DNA of 64,000 nt from Methylobacillus caricis. GTDB taxonomy: Bacteria; Pseudomonadota; Gammaproteobacteria; Burkholderiales; Methylophilaceae. Where the stretch lies: NCBI RefSeq assembly GCF_020532705.1, contig NZ_JAJAVD010000001.1, positions 1,488,001-1,552,000 of the forward strand, given 5' to 3'. Below are positions 16,584 through 25,304 of the stretch, in pieces (the first letter of the stretch is position 1; each line of letters starts with the position of its first letter). The notes beneath the pieces are model-generated. The model was not told where the DNA came from, ran no database searches, and saw nothing but the letters and a program-made list of their open reading frames with translations. A program made the position numbers and the translations under genes.

Positions 16584-18506
16584 ATGCCTTACATCACATT
16601 AGATCAAGCCAGTCTGGCTTACGGACATTACCCCTTACTAGACCATGCCGACTTCCAGCTAGACGCTGGGGAAAGAGTCGGCCTGATTGGTCGCAATGGC
16701 GCTGGAAAATCCAGCCTGCTCAAAGTCATCGCCAGCGAAAGCAAGCTTGATGATGGGACGTTCTGGCGAGCGCCCAATGCCCGCATTGCCTATGTTCCGC
16801 AAGAACCGCAGCTTGAACCAGAACATACTGTATTTGAAGCTGTCGCCGAAGGCCTGGGCGATTTGCGGCAAATACTGGTTGATTACCATAGCGTTTCACA
16901 CCAGATGGGCGAACCTGATGCGGATATCGAAGCCCTGATGGACCGTATGCAGGAATTGCAACACCAACTTGATGCACGCGACGGCTGGCAATCTCAGGCC
17001 AAGGTCGATGCTGCGCTCAGTCGCCTTGAACTGAACGCCGATGCATTGATCAGCACACTTTCTGGTGGCTGGCGCAAACGCGTAGCATTGGCGCGTGCAC
17101 TGGTGGCCGAGCCTGAAGTGTTGTTGCTGGACGAACCTACCAACCACTTGGACTTTGCCGCTATCGAATGGCTGGAAAACCTCCTGCTGGATTTCAAGGG
17201 TAGCGTGCTGTTTATCACCCATGACAGGCGCTTTCTTGACCGGCTGGCGACACGCATTGTCGAACTGGATCGCGGCCACCTCACCGACTTCATCGGCAAT
17301 TACGCCAACTACGTGGTGAAGAAGGAAGAACTGCTGGCAGTGGAAGCCACCCATGCTGCCAAGTTTGACAAGGTACTGGCCCAAGAAGAAGCCTGGATAC
17401 GTCAGGGCATTAAGGCACGGCGCACCCGTAATGAAGGCCGGGTACGCCAGCTGGAGAAACTGCGACTGGAACGTGCTGCTCGGCGCGAGCGTCAGGGTAA
17501 TGTCAAGCTAACACTGGATAGCGGCGAACGCTCAGGCAAGCTGGTTGCCGAGTTAGAAAACGTTCAAAAAGCCTATGGCGAGCGCATGCTCATCAACAGC
17601 TTCAGCACGCGCATCATGCGTGGTGACCGCATTGGCCTGCTTGGCCCCAATGGCATAGGTAAAACAACCCTGCTCAAACTGATTTTGGGTGAACTGGAAG
17701 CTGACAGCGGCACCATACAGCGCGGCACCAACCTCAATGTGGCCTATTTCGACCAGATGCGTGAGCAGCTTGATGAGGAAGCCTCACTGGCTGATACCAT
17801 CAGCCCTGGCTCCGAATTTGTCCAGATAGGCAATGAGCGTAAGCATGTGATCAGTTATCTGGAAGACTTCCTTTTTCCACCTCAGCGCTCAAGATCACCG
17901 GTGAAATCTCTTTCTGGCGGTGAGCGCAACCGCCTGTTGCTGGCCCGGCTCTTTGCTCGTCCCGCCAATGTGCTGGTGCTGGATGAACCCACCAATGATC
18001 TTGATATTGACACCCTGGAACTGCTGGAAAGCCTGTTGCAGGAGTTTGAAGGCACGCTGTTCCTGGTCAGCCATGACCGGGCATTTCTGGAAAATACGGT
18101 CACTCAGGTAATTGCGTTTGAAGGCAATGGAGTACTGAGCGAATTCAGCGGTGGTTATGATGACTGGCACCGCTTCACCCAGTCGCAGGCCAGCGCAAAA
18201 AATCTTGAGAAGCAGGACAAATCCGCAAAGCCCAGCCCTCCTTCCACACTATCCGGCAATACATCCCTTACGAAAAAAGTAGCCAGCAAGCTCAACTTCA
18301 AGGAAACTCGGGAATTGGAAGCCTTGCCAGCACGCATTGAAGGATTGGAAGCCGAACAAGCTGCAATCAACGTGGCTCTGGCAAACCCGGATTTATACAA
18401 GGAAAGCCCGGAAAAAGCACGCACGCTGCAACAACGACTCAGTGAAATTGAGCAGGAGCTTGACGCTGCCATGTTGCGCTGGGAGGAGCTTGCCAGCCGG
18501 GATTAA
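16584..18506 (+). CDS. uup: ABC-F ATPase Uup
   Basis: A 640-residue soluble protein with two ABC domains and no membrane part. Domain 1: [32 protein letters not shown]. Domain 2: GPNGIGKTT, LSGGERNRLLLA, VLDEPTNDLD. The linker of about 80 residues and the C-terminal coiled coil (about residues 565-640, Glu/Ala/Leu-rich, ending in LSEIEQELDAAM) are typical for Uup, which binds DNA and ribosomes. The frame is open 20 codons upstream, but MPYITLDQASL matches the family start. The ABC-F group acts on translating ribosomes; the precise role of Uup is partly known. Confidence 0.92.
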   Translation: MPYITLDQASLAYGHYPLLDHADFQLDAGERVGLIGRNGAGKSSLLKVIASESKLDDGTFWRAPNARIAYVPQEPQLEPEHTVFEAVAEGLGDLRQILVDYHSVSHQMGEPDADIEALMDRMQELQHQLDARDGWQSQAKVDAALSRLELNADALISTLSGGWRKRVALARALVAEPEVLLLDEPTNHLDFAAIEWLENLLLDFKGSVLFITHDRRFLDRLATRIVELDRGHLTDFIGNYANYVVKKEELLAVEATHAAKFDKVLAQEEAWIRQGIKARRTRNEGRVRQLEKLRLERAARRERQGNVKLTLDSGERSGKLVAELENVQKAYGERMLINSFSTRIMRGDRIGLLGPNGIGKTTLLKLILGELEADSGTIQRGTNLNVAYFDQMREQLDEEASLADTISPGSEFVQIGNERKHVISYLEDFLFPPQRSRSPVKSLSGGERNRLLLARLFARPANVLVLDEPTNDLDIDTLELLESLLQEFEGTLFLVSHDRAFLENTVTQVIAFEGNGVLSEFSGGYDDWHRFTQSQASAKNLEKQDKSAKPSPPSTLSGNTSLTKKVASKLNFKETRELEALPARIEGLEAEQAAINVALANPDLYKESPEKARTLQQRLSEIEQELDAAMLRWEELASRD

Positions 18507-18573
18507 CTTGAAGTAGCAATTGTCACAACACCTGCCGTGACATCTGGCAAACGGATTGAAAAGGAGGGTTATA

Positions 18574-19788
18574 TTGGATTCGTTGTGGAACTCATACACG
18601 GCCAATATCAGTTATGCCATCAGCCAGCTCTGTATTGCCATTATCATGGGCGGGCTGTATTTTCTGGCACCTTCTGAACGCAGCACCCGGTATTGGGCAA
18701 TCGCAGGTTTACTTAGCATTCTCGGATCGTCACTGACCGCACTCAGAGTTTCGCAATTCGGTTATTTGCCCCTCATTATGGGTTCCACCATCATGATTGC
18801 CGCAATGACGGCAAAATGGTGGGGCACCCAGGCTTTTTTTGGCAAGGCTCCCGACCGCAGAGGCTGGCACCTTGTATTGGGCTTTTTTATTGCTTTCAGC
18901 CTGCTCACCCTGAACCATGAGTCGCAGGCCTATTATAGGACCTTGCTGTTTTCAGTTTTGCTGGCCATATTAATGTTCCTCAATGTCTATGAGGTGCTGA
19001 TTGCCCGCAAACTCAAATTATCATTCGCCAATAGTTTGGTGGTAATCGCCTATACGCTGGGCGGTACCGACTTCATTGTGCGCGGCATGATGGCGCTTGA
19101 GGGACAGATAGACCTCAGCCCGCAAAGCCATGACCCTATCAATGTGTTTGGCTTGTATCTCATCCCCATGTGGTGCAACCTCCTAGGCTCGCTTGGTTTA
19201 CTGTTGATGTATTTTGAATCCATCATCAAGGCCAAAGAACATCTGGCAACTCACGATGAACTCACCAAGCTCTACAACCGGCGGGCACTGGTGACACTGG
19301 GGCAGCGGGAAGTGGATATTGCACACCGTTATCACAAGGCTATCAGCGTCTTCATGCTGGATATCGACCATTTCAAACAGGTCAATGACACCTACGGGCA
19401 TGAAGCTGGCGATATCGTCTTGCGCAACATCGCCCAAGCCATCAGTGCGGCCTGTCGGAACACCGATATTGTTGGCCGCTATGGCGGCGAGGAGTTCTGC
19501 ATTATCTGTCCCAATACCGACTTGGCAGAAGCCAGCGCCTTGGGAGAACGCCTGCTGGAAGCAACCCGCGCCCTTCATCATGCCCCATGCGACAGCAGGC
19601 AAATTACCAGCAGCCTGGGACTATATTCATGGGATCCCCATAAAGACCTGGGCACCGGCTGGGAGACCATGCTGCGGCGGGCAGATACTGCACTCTATGC
19701 AGCGAAAGCCAATGGCCGCAACCGTATGCTGAAATATCAATCTGACGAGGATATTCCAGACATCAATAAAATTAACTTATTAACTTAA
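18574..19788 (+). CDS. Membrane diguanylate cyclase
   Basis: A 404-residue protein that makes cyclic di-GMP from two GTP. About six membrane segments fill residues 1-215, followed by a GGDEF domain with an intact GGEEF active motif (about residue 303) and a product-inhibition site RNTD five residues upstream. The start is the TTG at 18574: AAGGAGG at 18561-18567 sits 6 nt before it, a near-perfect ribosome site. A further TTG at 18556 lies before that site and cannot use it. The membrane part resembles no named sensor that I know. It lies 67 bp after uup. Confidence 0.9.
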   Translation: MDSLWNSYTANISYAISQLCIAIIMGGLYFLAPSERSTRYWAIAGLLSILGSSLTALRVSQFGYLPLIMGSTIMIAAMTAKWWGTQAFFGKAPDRRGWHLVLGFFIAFSLLTLNHESQAYYRTLLFSVLLAILMFLNVYEVLIARKLKLSFANSLVVIAYTLGGTDFIVRGMMALEGQIDLSPQSHDPINVFGLYLIPMWCNLLGSLGLLLMYFESIIKAKEHLATHDELTKLYNRRALVTLGQREVDIAHRYHKAISVFMLDIDHFKQVNDTYGHEAGDIVLRNIAQAISAACRNTDIVGRYGGEEFCIICPNTDLAEASALGERLLEATRALHHAPCDSRQITSSLGLYSWDPHKDLGTGWETMLRRADTALYAAKANGRNRMLKYQSDEDIPDINKINLLT

Positions 19789-19868
19789 TTTAAACAATCA
19801 ATTTTATTTATTCAACTTATCCCGCTACACTGCAATCTCACTATTTCAACCACCCCAAGGAGATTGCA

Positions 19869-20438
19869 ATGTCCACCCCGATTGTCAACAGTGAAGTCAA
19901 ACCATTCAAGGCTACTGCATTTCATAACGGTGAATTCGTCACCGTGACCGAAGCAGACCTGAAAGGCAAATGGTCAGCCGTTGTATTCTACCCCGCTGAC
20001 TTCACTTTTGTTTGTCCAACTGAACTTGGCGATGTTGCCGACCATTATGAAGAGCTGCAGAAGCTTGGCGTTGAAGTGTATTCCGTTTCTACCGATACTC
20101 ACTTCACCCATAAAGCATGGCACGATACTTCAGACACCATCAAGAAGATCAAGTACCCAATGATTGGTGATCCAACTGGCGTGATTTCCCGCAACTTCAA
20201 TGTCTACATTGAAGAAGAAGGCCTGGCACTCCGCGGCACATTCATTATTGATCCAGAAGGCAAGATCAAGGCTGCTGAAGTAAATGATCTTGGCATTGGC
20301 CGCTCCGCCAAGGACCTGGTACGCAAAGTGCAGGCAGCCCAGTACGTGGCCACCCATGATGGCGAAGTTTGCCCTGCATCATGGCAGCCTGGTGAAGCCA
20401 CCTTGGCTCCATCACTGGACTTGGTAGGCAAGATCTAA
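19869..20438 (+). CDS. ahpC: Alkyl hydroperoxide reductase, peroxiredoxin subunit
   Basis: A 189-residue typical 2-Cys peroxiredoxin. The peroxidatic Cys is C49 in FVCPTE, the resolving Cys lies in EVCPASW near residue 168. It reduces H2O2 and organic peroxides in the cytoplasm, and is re-reduced by AhpF, encoded next. The start follows AAGGAG. It forms an operon with ahpF, with an intercistronic hairpin between them. No OxyR site could be confirmed by eye. Confidence 0.96.
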   Translation: MSTPIVNSEVKPFKATAFHNGEFVTVTEADLKGKWSAVVFYPADFTFVCPTELGDVADHYEELQKLGVEVYSVSTDTHFTHKAWHDTSDTIKKIKYPMIGDPTGVISRNFNVYIEEEGLALRGTFIIDPEGKIKAAEVNDLGIGRSAKDLVRKVQAAQYVATHDGEVCPASWQPGEATLAPSLDLVGKI

Positions 20439-20458
20439 GAACGATTCAAATGCAGCAA

Positions 20459-20500
20459 GCCCGGGCAACTTAAACTCCCTGCCTTGCCCGGGCAACTTTT
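20459..20500 (+). promoter_or_regulatory. Intercistronic hairpin between ahpC and ahpF
   Basis: GCCCGGGCAA (20459-20468) and TTGCCCGGGC (20484-20493) are exact inverted repeats of 10 bp with a 15-nt loop, followed by AACTTTT. It could act as a partial terminator or as a stabiliser that lets ahpC be expressed above ahpF. Confidence 0.65.
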
Positions 20501-20528
20501 ACTAGCATTAAAGAAAAGAGAATACATC

Positions 20529-22085
20529 ATGTTGGATGCCAATATCAAAACCCAATTAAAAGCATATCTGGATAAGGTGACACAGCCGATCGAGATCGTT
20601 GCTTCAGTAGACAGCAGCGACAAATCTCGCGAAGTGTTGTCACTACTGAGCGATCTCAAAAGCCTGTCTCCCCTCATCTCTGTGCAACAACGTGATGATG
20701 ACGATCAACGTAAACCCTCATTTAGCCTCAATAGCCCAGGGAAAAACATCGGCATCCGCTTTGCCGGCATTCCCATGGGACACGAATTCACATCCTTGGT
20801 GCTTGCCCTGTTGCAAGTAGGCGGGCATCCACCCAAGGCAGAAACAGAAGTCATCGAACAGATTCGCGGCATAGAAGGCGAATTCAATTTCGAGACTTAC
20901 ATTTCCCTCAGCTGCCACAACTGTCCAGAGGTAGTACAGGCATTGAACCTGATGGCCGCAATCAATCCTAATATTCGTCATACCATGGTAGACGGAGCGC
21001 TGTTCCAGGATGAGGTCAATGAGCGCCGCATCATGGCTGTGCCTACCATATTCATGAACGGACAGGAATTTGGTCACGGCCGCATGGGAGTAAAGGAAAT
21101 ACTCAACAAGATAGATACTGGCGCCATTGCCCGTGAAGCCCAAAAGCTTTCCGAAAAGGCTCCTTATGACGTGCTGATCGTCGGCGGTGGCCCTGCAGGA
21201 GCTTCTGCCGCGATCTACTCGGCACGCAAAGGCATCCGGACAGGCCTGGTTGCAGATCGTTTTGGCGGACAGGTGATGGATACCATGGCCATAGAGAACT
21301 TCATTTCGGTGAAGGAAACCGATGGCCCCAAGCTGGCCGCCTCTCTTGAGGAACATGTCAAAAGTTATGACGTTGACATCATGAATCTGCAGCGCGCTTC
21401 CGCCCTGGTGCCAGCTGCTAGCCATGACGGCCTGATGGAAGTCCGGCTGGAGAGTGGTGCCGTACTCAAATCCAAGTCGATCATCGTCTCCACTGGTGCA
21501 CGCTGGAGGGAAATCAATGTTCCCGGTGAACAGGAATACCGCGGACGTGGCGTGGCATATTGTCCCCATTGCGACGGTCCCCTGTTCAAGGGCAAGAGCG
21601 TAGCTGTCATCGGCGGTGGTAATTCTGGTGTAGAAGCCGCAATAGACCTGGCTGGTATCGTCAAGGACGTCACACTGCTGGAATTCAACGGGGAATTGCG
21701 TGCCGATGCAGTCTTGCAGAAAAAACTGTTCAGCCTCCCCAACGTCACCGTGATTACTGGTGCGCAAACCACTGAAATCAACGGCAATGGCGAAAAGGTC
21801 AATGGCATCACTTACATCAACCGCCAGACAGGCGAATCCCATCGCTTAGATTTGGCCGCAGTCTTCATCCAGATCGGCCTCGTGCCCAACACCGACTGGA
21901 TCAAGGATACAGTTGCCTTGAGCAAGTTTGGCGAAATTGAAGTGGATGCCAAGGGGCAAACCTCAATACCAGGCGTGTTTGCTGCAGGTGACGTCACCAC
22001 CGTCCCCTTCAAGCAAATCATCATTGCCATGGGTGAAGGATCCAAGGCTGCCCTGGGTGCATTTGAACACCTGATACGCTCCTGA
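20529..22085 (+). CDS. ahpF: Alkyl hydroperoxide reductase, flavoprotein subunit
   Basis: A 518-residue FAD enzyme that passes electrons from NAD(P)H to AhpC. N-terminal thioredoxin-like domain with CHNCPEV (CxxC, about residues 129-132), then a thioredoxin-reductase-like part: FAD motif [11 protein letters not shown], redox centre CPHCDGP (CxxC), NAD motif [10 protein letters not shown], and the C-terminal GVFAAGDVT motif. The length is close to that of E. coli AhpF (521). The ATG at 20529 follows an AAGAAAAGAG leader; an upstream in-frame ATG at 20484 lies inside the intercistronic hairpin and is unlikely. Confidence 0.96.
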   Translation: MLDANIKTQLKAYLDKVTQPIEIVASVDSSDKSREVLSLLSDLKSLSPLISVQQRDDDDQRKPSFSLNSPGKNIGIRFAGIPMGHEFTSLVLALLQVGGHPPKAETEVIEQIRGIEGEFNFETYISLSCHNCPEVVQALNLMAAINPNIRHTMVDGALFQDEVNERRIMAVPTIFMNGQEFGHGRMGVKEILNKIDTGAIAREAQKLSEKAPYDVLIVGGGPAGASAAIYSARKGIRTGLVADRFGGQVMDTMAIENFISVKETDGPKLAASLEEHVKSYDVDIMNLQRASALVPAASHDGLMEVRLESGAVLKSKSIIVSTGARWREINVPGEQEYRGRGVAYCPHCDGPLFKGKSVAVIGGGNSGVEAAIDLAGIVKDVTLLEFNGELRADAVLQKKLFSLPNVTVITGAQTTEINGNGEKVNGITYINRQTGESHRLDLAAVFIQIGLVPNTDWIKDTVALSKFGEIEVDAKGQTSIPGVFAAGDVTTVPFKQIIIAMGEGSKAALGAFEHLIRS

Positions 22086-22171
22086 GCCAATAACGGTGCT
22101 GTTCAACATGGCCAAAAACCGTGGGAAACAGTACCGCTAATTCTGCTAAAAAGGTAGAATGGCGCTTGGCT

Positions 22172-22246
22172 GTCCTCGTGGTGAAACGGATATCACCGGC
22201 CCCTCCTAAGGGTCAGTTTCAGGTTCGAGTCCTGACGGGGACACCA
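22172..22246 (+). tRNA. tRNA-Arg (anticodon CCT)
   Basis: Cloverleaf with acceptor GTCCTCG paired to CGGGGAC, anticodon loop CTCCTAA (anticodon CCT), T-loop GGTTCGAGTCC, discriminator A and encoded CCA. It reads AGG codons. A TAGAAT -10-like box lies about 12 bp upstream. Its 3' flank is scar-like (see below), and this tRNA is a common integration site in bacteria. Confidence 0.95.
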
Positions 22247-22280
22247 ATCCCCAGTTCAAAGCCGTATAGCCCCATCCAAT

Positions 22281-22320
22281 AAACCCCGCCAGATCACAAT
22301 GACTGCGGGGTTTTCTGTTT
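22281..22320 (+). terminator. Terminator after tRNA-Arg
   Basis: AACCCCGC (22282-22289) pairs with GCGGGGTT (22305-22312), followed by a T-rich tract. Sequence, spacing from the CCA (34 nt) and downstream bases resemble the terminator after ssrA. Confidence 0.8.
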
Positions 22321-22472
22321 AATGTCGACCAATCATATCCATTCCAATCCGCCATCAAGTTAGCTCAGATTCCGCCATAAATCCTAGCGCCAATCGAAAA
22401 ACCAACTAAGGTAGAAACAGAAAATTTTGTCACCAATAGCTTTGCGGCGATTGCACGCTAGCGGGTATGCAT

Positions 22473-22679
22473 GATTGCTACGGAAGGCTTGTAGGCAAGG
22501 TGATCCACAACGGTCAGGACATCAATCTGCAGCAGATACAAAAGCATGGCATGACTTGGTAGTATGAGCGGGAGCAGGACGTGAAGGATCGGTCTATCTA
22601 TGCCCAGGCCTAGTATCTGGGGCAGGGAAACAAGCTAAGCCTGTGGGTTGATAAGATTCCGGTTGCTCCTTGGACTTAG
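22473..22679 (+). pseudogene. Broken thermonuclease (SNase)-like gene, C-terminal part
   Basis: Translating the frame from 22473 gives DCYGRLVGKVIHNGQDINL, then QKHGMTW, a stop, YEREQDVKDRSIYAQA, a stop, and a final segment ending PVAPWT and a stop. The pattern D-x-YGR-x-VGKV...G-x-D-x-N...G-x-W-x-Y...APW is that of the C-terminal half of staphylococcal-nuclease-like proteins. The two internal stops (22560-22562, 22611-22613) and the final stop are all TAG. No N-terminal half with the catalytic Arg/Glu was found upstream. I take it as a decayed, truncated gene; family from memory of the motif. Confidence 0.7.
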
Positions 22680-22748
22680 GAGGTGATAGTTAAGGCTTTC
22701 TCCTTTATCTTCATGCTTCTCTAAAAAGTTGATTTTTTATTGCTTCAT

Positions 22749-22764
22749 TAGTCTATTCGGACTA
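22749..22764. promoter_or_regulatory. TAGTC/GACTA dyad upstream of a PEP-CTERM gene
   Basis: TAGTC-TATTCG-GACTA, 5-bp arms, about 77 bp before the start codon at 22841. The right arm is part of GGACTAT followed by ATCAAC, close to GGACTATTGAAC upstream of the PEP-CTERM gene at 10144. Confidence 0.3.
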
Positions 22765-22840
22765 TATCAACCACATATTAATATATTGATTTAAAGAACA
22801 TAATTATCGCGCAATACCTCACCCCCCTTGGGAGATAATT

Positions 22841-23647
22841 ATGAAAATGCACCAATTAGCATTGATTCCATTACTTCTTTCCTCAGCCGTAGCAATCGCT
22901 GCCCCAACGACATTCAACTCAACAAATGTTGATATCACATTTGATATTGATAACTTCTTGTTTGAAGTAGAAGCGCCCTATTTAATTACACTTCCCAACT
23001 CAATTGCAACAGTGAGCGGTGTTGATAACGGCCTGGAATTGGATTTTGGATATAATTTTCAGGTTTCAGCCAGTGGCGGAAATTTCTACTCTGAAACGCA
23101 TAATGGCAATTTTAATATCCCATTAAGCTTTACTGCGCAATCGGGATACCAAATCGATAGTTATACCGTTACTTACTCAGGCAGCTACACCCTCATGAAT
23201 GTAGGTGGAGTAGGCGCTGGGGGCACAGCTAATTCATTTTATGCGGATGAATATCTCGGCTCAGGTGCCTACGCTCAGCCATTTACTGTAGCAGGGACAG
23301 TAGACGGTGAATTCTTGCCTGCAGTTGTCGGTAACCTTTTCGCAAGTGCTGACTATATTTACATTCAAGTGCAAGTGGGTACCGAATTACAATTTTCACA
23401 TTATGAGGACATTCTCATTGGCTGTGATGATGAAGGAAATAATTGTGAATATTATCAATCGCCGGTTTATATAGAAGTGCCCGTTTATATGGACCAAGGT
23501 GTAATAGGTGAGGCTAGTCTCACCTTAAGCTCTATCAAAGTAGTTGCAAATGTTGTGGCTGTACCGGAAGCAGATACTTATGCTCTACTGTTGGCAGGTT
23601 TGGGCGTGGTTGGTTTCATGGCTCGCCGACGTAAGCTGGTTAATTGA
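22841..23647 (+). CDS. PEP-CTERM sorting domain protein, AT-rich
   Basis: A 268-residue exported protein: signal peptide about residues 1-20 (ending AIAA), beta-rich Gly/Ser/Tyr-rich middle, a short Cys pair (CDDEGNNC, about residues 203-210) and the C-terminal exosortase signal VPEADTYALLLAGLG, hydrophobic segment, ARRRK. GGGAG precedes the ATG. The coding sequence is clearly richer in A/T than the housekeeping genes around it, and it lies just after a tRNA and a decayed gene, so recent transfer is possible. The cargo function is unknown. Confidence 0.88.
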   Translation: MKMHQLALIPLLLSSAVAIAAPTTFNSTNVDITFDIDNFLFEVEAPYLITLPNSIATVSGVDNGLELDFGYNFQVSASGGNFYSETHNGNFNIPLSFTAQSGYQIDSYTVTYSGSYTLMNVGGVGAGGTANSFYADEYLGSGAYAQPFTVAGTVDGEFLPAVVGNLFASADYIYIQVQVGTELQFSHYEDILIGCDDEGNNCEYYQSPVYIEVPVYMDQGVIGEASLTLSSIKVVANVVAVPEADTYALLLAGLGVVGFMARRRKLVN

Positions 23648-23666
23648 TAGCTAGTATTAAGCCAAG

Positions 23667-23688
23667 AACCCGCCTTGGCGGGTTTTTT
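23667..23688 (+). terminator. Rho-independent terminator
   Basis: AACCCGCC and GGCGGGTT separated by only 2 nt, followed by T. The tight loop may open to 4 nt (TTGG region). It ends the PEP-CTERM transcript. Confidence 0.85.
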
Positions 23689-23790
23689 ATTCCTATATTA
23701 TTCCAAGATTAGTTCCTGGCTAACATACAGGGTCTAGATGCTCTCAATCTGGGCCTTATTCCTTGACACCCAAATTGGCCTTGGCGATGA

Positions 23791-24177
23791 CTATTGAGGG
23801 TTGACCATTTGCCTTACCTGGCACACCAATGAAGCGATGGTTTTAGTATCCTTATCCCGACTGAGCGGCAGGAATCCTTCATTAGTGCCATAAAAAGAGG
23901 TGCCAAGCGCCCGATAGCTGTGCCTTTTACAGTCAAATTCCAATATCATCTGCTTGGTTACGACCTGCTTCATACCGTCTGCCTGATTGCCAGTTTTTGG
24001 TGGATTTGCTGTCACTTTTGCCATGATCGATGAATAAGCATCGTGCTCATCATAAGAGTCAAGATCAACAAACAATTCTGAATCCTGTGTTTTAACAAGC
24101 GACTCCCACTCGACTGCCCAGGCAAAAACAGGAAATAGGAGAATTGTGAATATTAAAATCAGGATAACCGGTTTCAT
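23791..24177 (-). CDS. Small exported protein, surface-adhesin E-like
   Basis: A 128-residue protein with a signal peptide (about residues 1-20, ending FAWA), then VEWESLVKTQDSELFVDLDSY, a Trp/Asp-rich start seen in short proteins annotated as surface-adhesin protein E. Two Cys (in EFDCKRHS and LVCQVRQ) may form a disulphide. The start at 24177 is chosen for its signal peptide and a GGGC-type weak site; the frame is open 33 codons further upstream but that part has no such features. It is alone, downstream of the tRNA terminator. The function is unknown. Confidence 0.65.
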   Translation of the reverse strand: MKPVILILIFTILLFPVFAWAVEWESLVKTQDSELFVDLDSYDEHDAYSSIMAKVTANPPKTGNQADGMKQVVTKQMILEFDCKRHSYRALGTSFYGTNEGFLPLSRDKDTKTIASLVCQVRQMVNPQ

Positions 24178-24262
24178 GATGTGCCCTTTACAATTTTCAT
24201 CATTTTGTTGCAAAGGTGTTATGAAAGATATTCGGCAAATAACGCATATAGAGGTAGAAAAT

Positions 24263-24291
24263 AAAAAAGCGAGCACAAGGCTCGCTTTTTT
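24263..24291 (-). terminator. Terminator after tRNA-Asp
   Basis: AAAAAAGCGAGC and GCTCGCTTTTTT form a 12-bp stem with a 5-nt loop. It ends the minus-strand tRNA-Val/tRNA-Asp transcript. Confidence 0.88.
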
Positions 24292-24297
24292 ATTTTT

Positions 24298-24374
24298 TGG
24301 CGGAGTGGACGGGACTCGAACCCGCGACCCCCGGCGTGACAGGCCGGTATTCTAACCAACTGAACTACCACTCC
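24298..24374 (-). tRNA. tRNA-Asp (anticodon GTC)
   Basis: Full cloverleaf on the minus strand: acceptor GGAGTGG paired to CCACTCC, anticodon loop with GTC, T-arm GGGTTCGAGTCCC, discriminator G and encoded CCA. It follows tRNA-Val by 49 bp in the same transcript. Confidence 0.96.
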
Positions 24375-24423
24375 TAAACCGTGCGCATGCTATAAAGCAC
24401 TTGCGTCTTATCACTCAGGCGGA

Positions 24424-24499
24424 TGGTGGGTGCTGACGGGGTCGAACCGCCGACATTCGCCTTGTAAGGGCGACGCTCTACCAACTGAGCTAAGCACCC
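24424..24499 (-). tRNA. tRNA-Val (anticodon TAC)
   Basis: Full cloverleaf on the minus strand: acceptor GGGTGCT paired to AGCACCC, anticodon loop CTTACAA (anticodon TAC), T-arm GCGGTTCGACCCCG, discriminator A and encoded CCA. First gene of a two-tRNA unit. Confidence 0.96.
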
Positions 24500-24705
24500 T
24501 GCCTGACTGAGGAGGCGCATTCTACAGCAATTTATGGATTTGAAAAGAGGGTAATCAGCATTTTTTTCATAAAGATTGAATCCGCTGCGAGGAGGCAAAT
24601 ACGGGCATGGCAGGCAAGGTATACTTATGCTGTTAAACTTCAACTACTTGCTATATGCCTGAACAGAACAGGGCTTTTTTCCTGTTAACCATTTATGGAG
24701 GAATC

Positions 24706-25236
24706 ATGCTCAAGATTTTTGCTGCCCTGGTCATCATGGGGCTGGCTTTGATAGCGTTTCGGTTTGCCAATGCTGCCGCCATACCCAAGACAGGCTCGGC
24801 CGCTCCGTCATTTACGCTGCCTGACGCCAAGAAACAAAATCACAGCCTGGCAGATTATTCAGGCCAATGGTTGGTACTTTACTTTTATCCCAAGGATGAT
24901 ACCCCAGGCTGCACCAAGGAAGCATGCAGTTTCAGGGATGACTTGTTTCAACTGGAAAAACTTGGCGCAAAGGTTGTGGGTATCAGTGTTGATGATTCAG
25001 CTTCCCACGCAAAATTTGCAGAAAAATACAGCCTGCCCTTCCCCCTACTCTCAGATGCCGATGGCAAAGTGGCGGACAGTTATGGTGCGCTGACCAATCT
25101 GGGCATTATCAAGATTGCCAAACGATATACCTTTCTCATTGACCCCAAAGGCAATATTGCTAAAACCTATCTGAGTGTAGATACTTCCCGGCACTCACAG
25201 GAAATTATTGAAGACCTAAAAAAATTCAAACAATAA
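24706..25236 (+). CDS. Exported BCP-type peroxiredoxin
   Basis: A 176-residue atypical 2-Cys peroxiredoxin of the BCP/PrxQ group. The peroxidatic Cys C69 (TPGCT) and resolving Cys C74 are five residues apart, as in BCP. Unlike E. coli BCP it has an N-terminal hydrophobic segment (residues 1-24, ending ANA), so it is a periplasmic or membrane-bound form. GGAGGA precedes the ATG at 24706. It reduces peroxides with thioredoxin-like donors; a thioredoxin gene stands on the other strand just downstream. A terminator lies between them. Confidence 0.92.
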   Translation: MLKIFAALVIMGLALIAFRFANAAAIPKTGSAAPSFTLPDAKKQNHSLADYSGQWLVLYFYPKDDTPGCTKEACSFRDDLFQLEKLGAKVVGISVDDSASHAKFAEKYSLPFPLLSDADGKVADSYGALTNLGIIKIAKRYTFLIDPKGNIAKTYLSVDTSRHSQEIIEDLKKFKQ

Positions 25237-25251
25237 ACTATTGCCACACCA

Positions 25252-25280
25252 TAAAAAAGCCGGGTATTCCCGGCTTTTTT
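25252..25280. terminator. Bidirectional terminator between peroxiredoxin and thioredoxin genes
   Basis: AAAAAGCCGGG and CCCGGCTTTTT form an 11-bp stem around a 4-nt loop. The A and T tracts on both sides suit both converging genes. Confidence 0.9.
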
Positions 25281-25304
25281 CATTTTATTGATCAGGCAAC
25301 TGCG

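Larger units (their letters stand above)
22321..22840. other. Gene-poor spacer after tRNA-Arg
   Basis: The half-kilobase between the tRNA terminator and the PEP-CTERM gene contains a broken nuclease-like gene (22473-22679) and a dyad at 22749-22764. The rest is AT-rich with no reading frame or RNA gene that I can support. It looks like the remains of an insertion. Confidence 0.5.

Noticed and set aside
20718-21842. A 374-codon minus-strand frame opposite ahpF
   Set aside because: Antisense to ahpF with no recognisable motif; composition reflects codon bias of the sense gene.
22094-22136. Hairpin after ahpF as a terminator
   Set aside because: A 10-bp stem with one G-T pair exists (CGGTGCTGTT and AACAGTACCG), but the 23-nt loop is long and no T-run follows.
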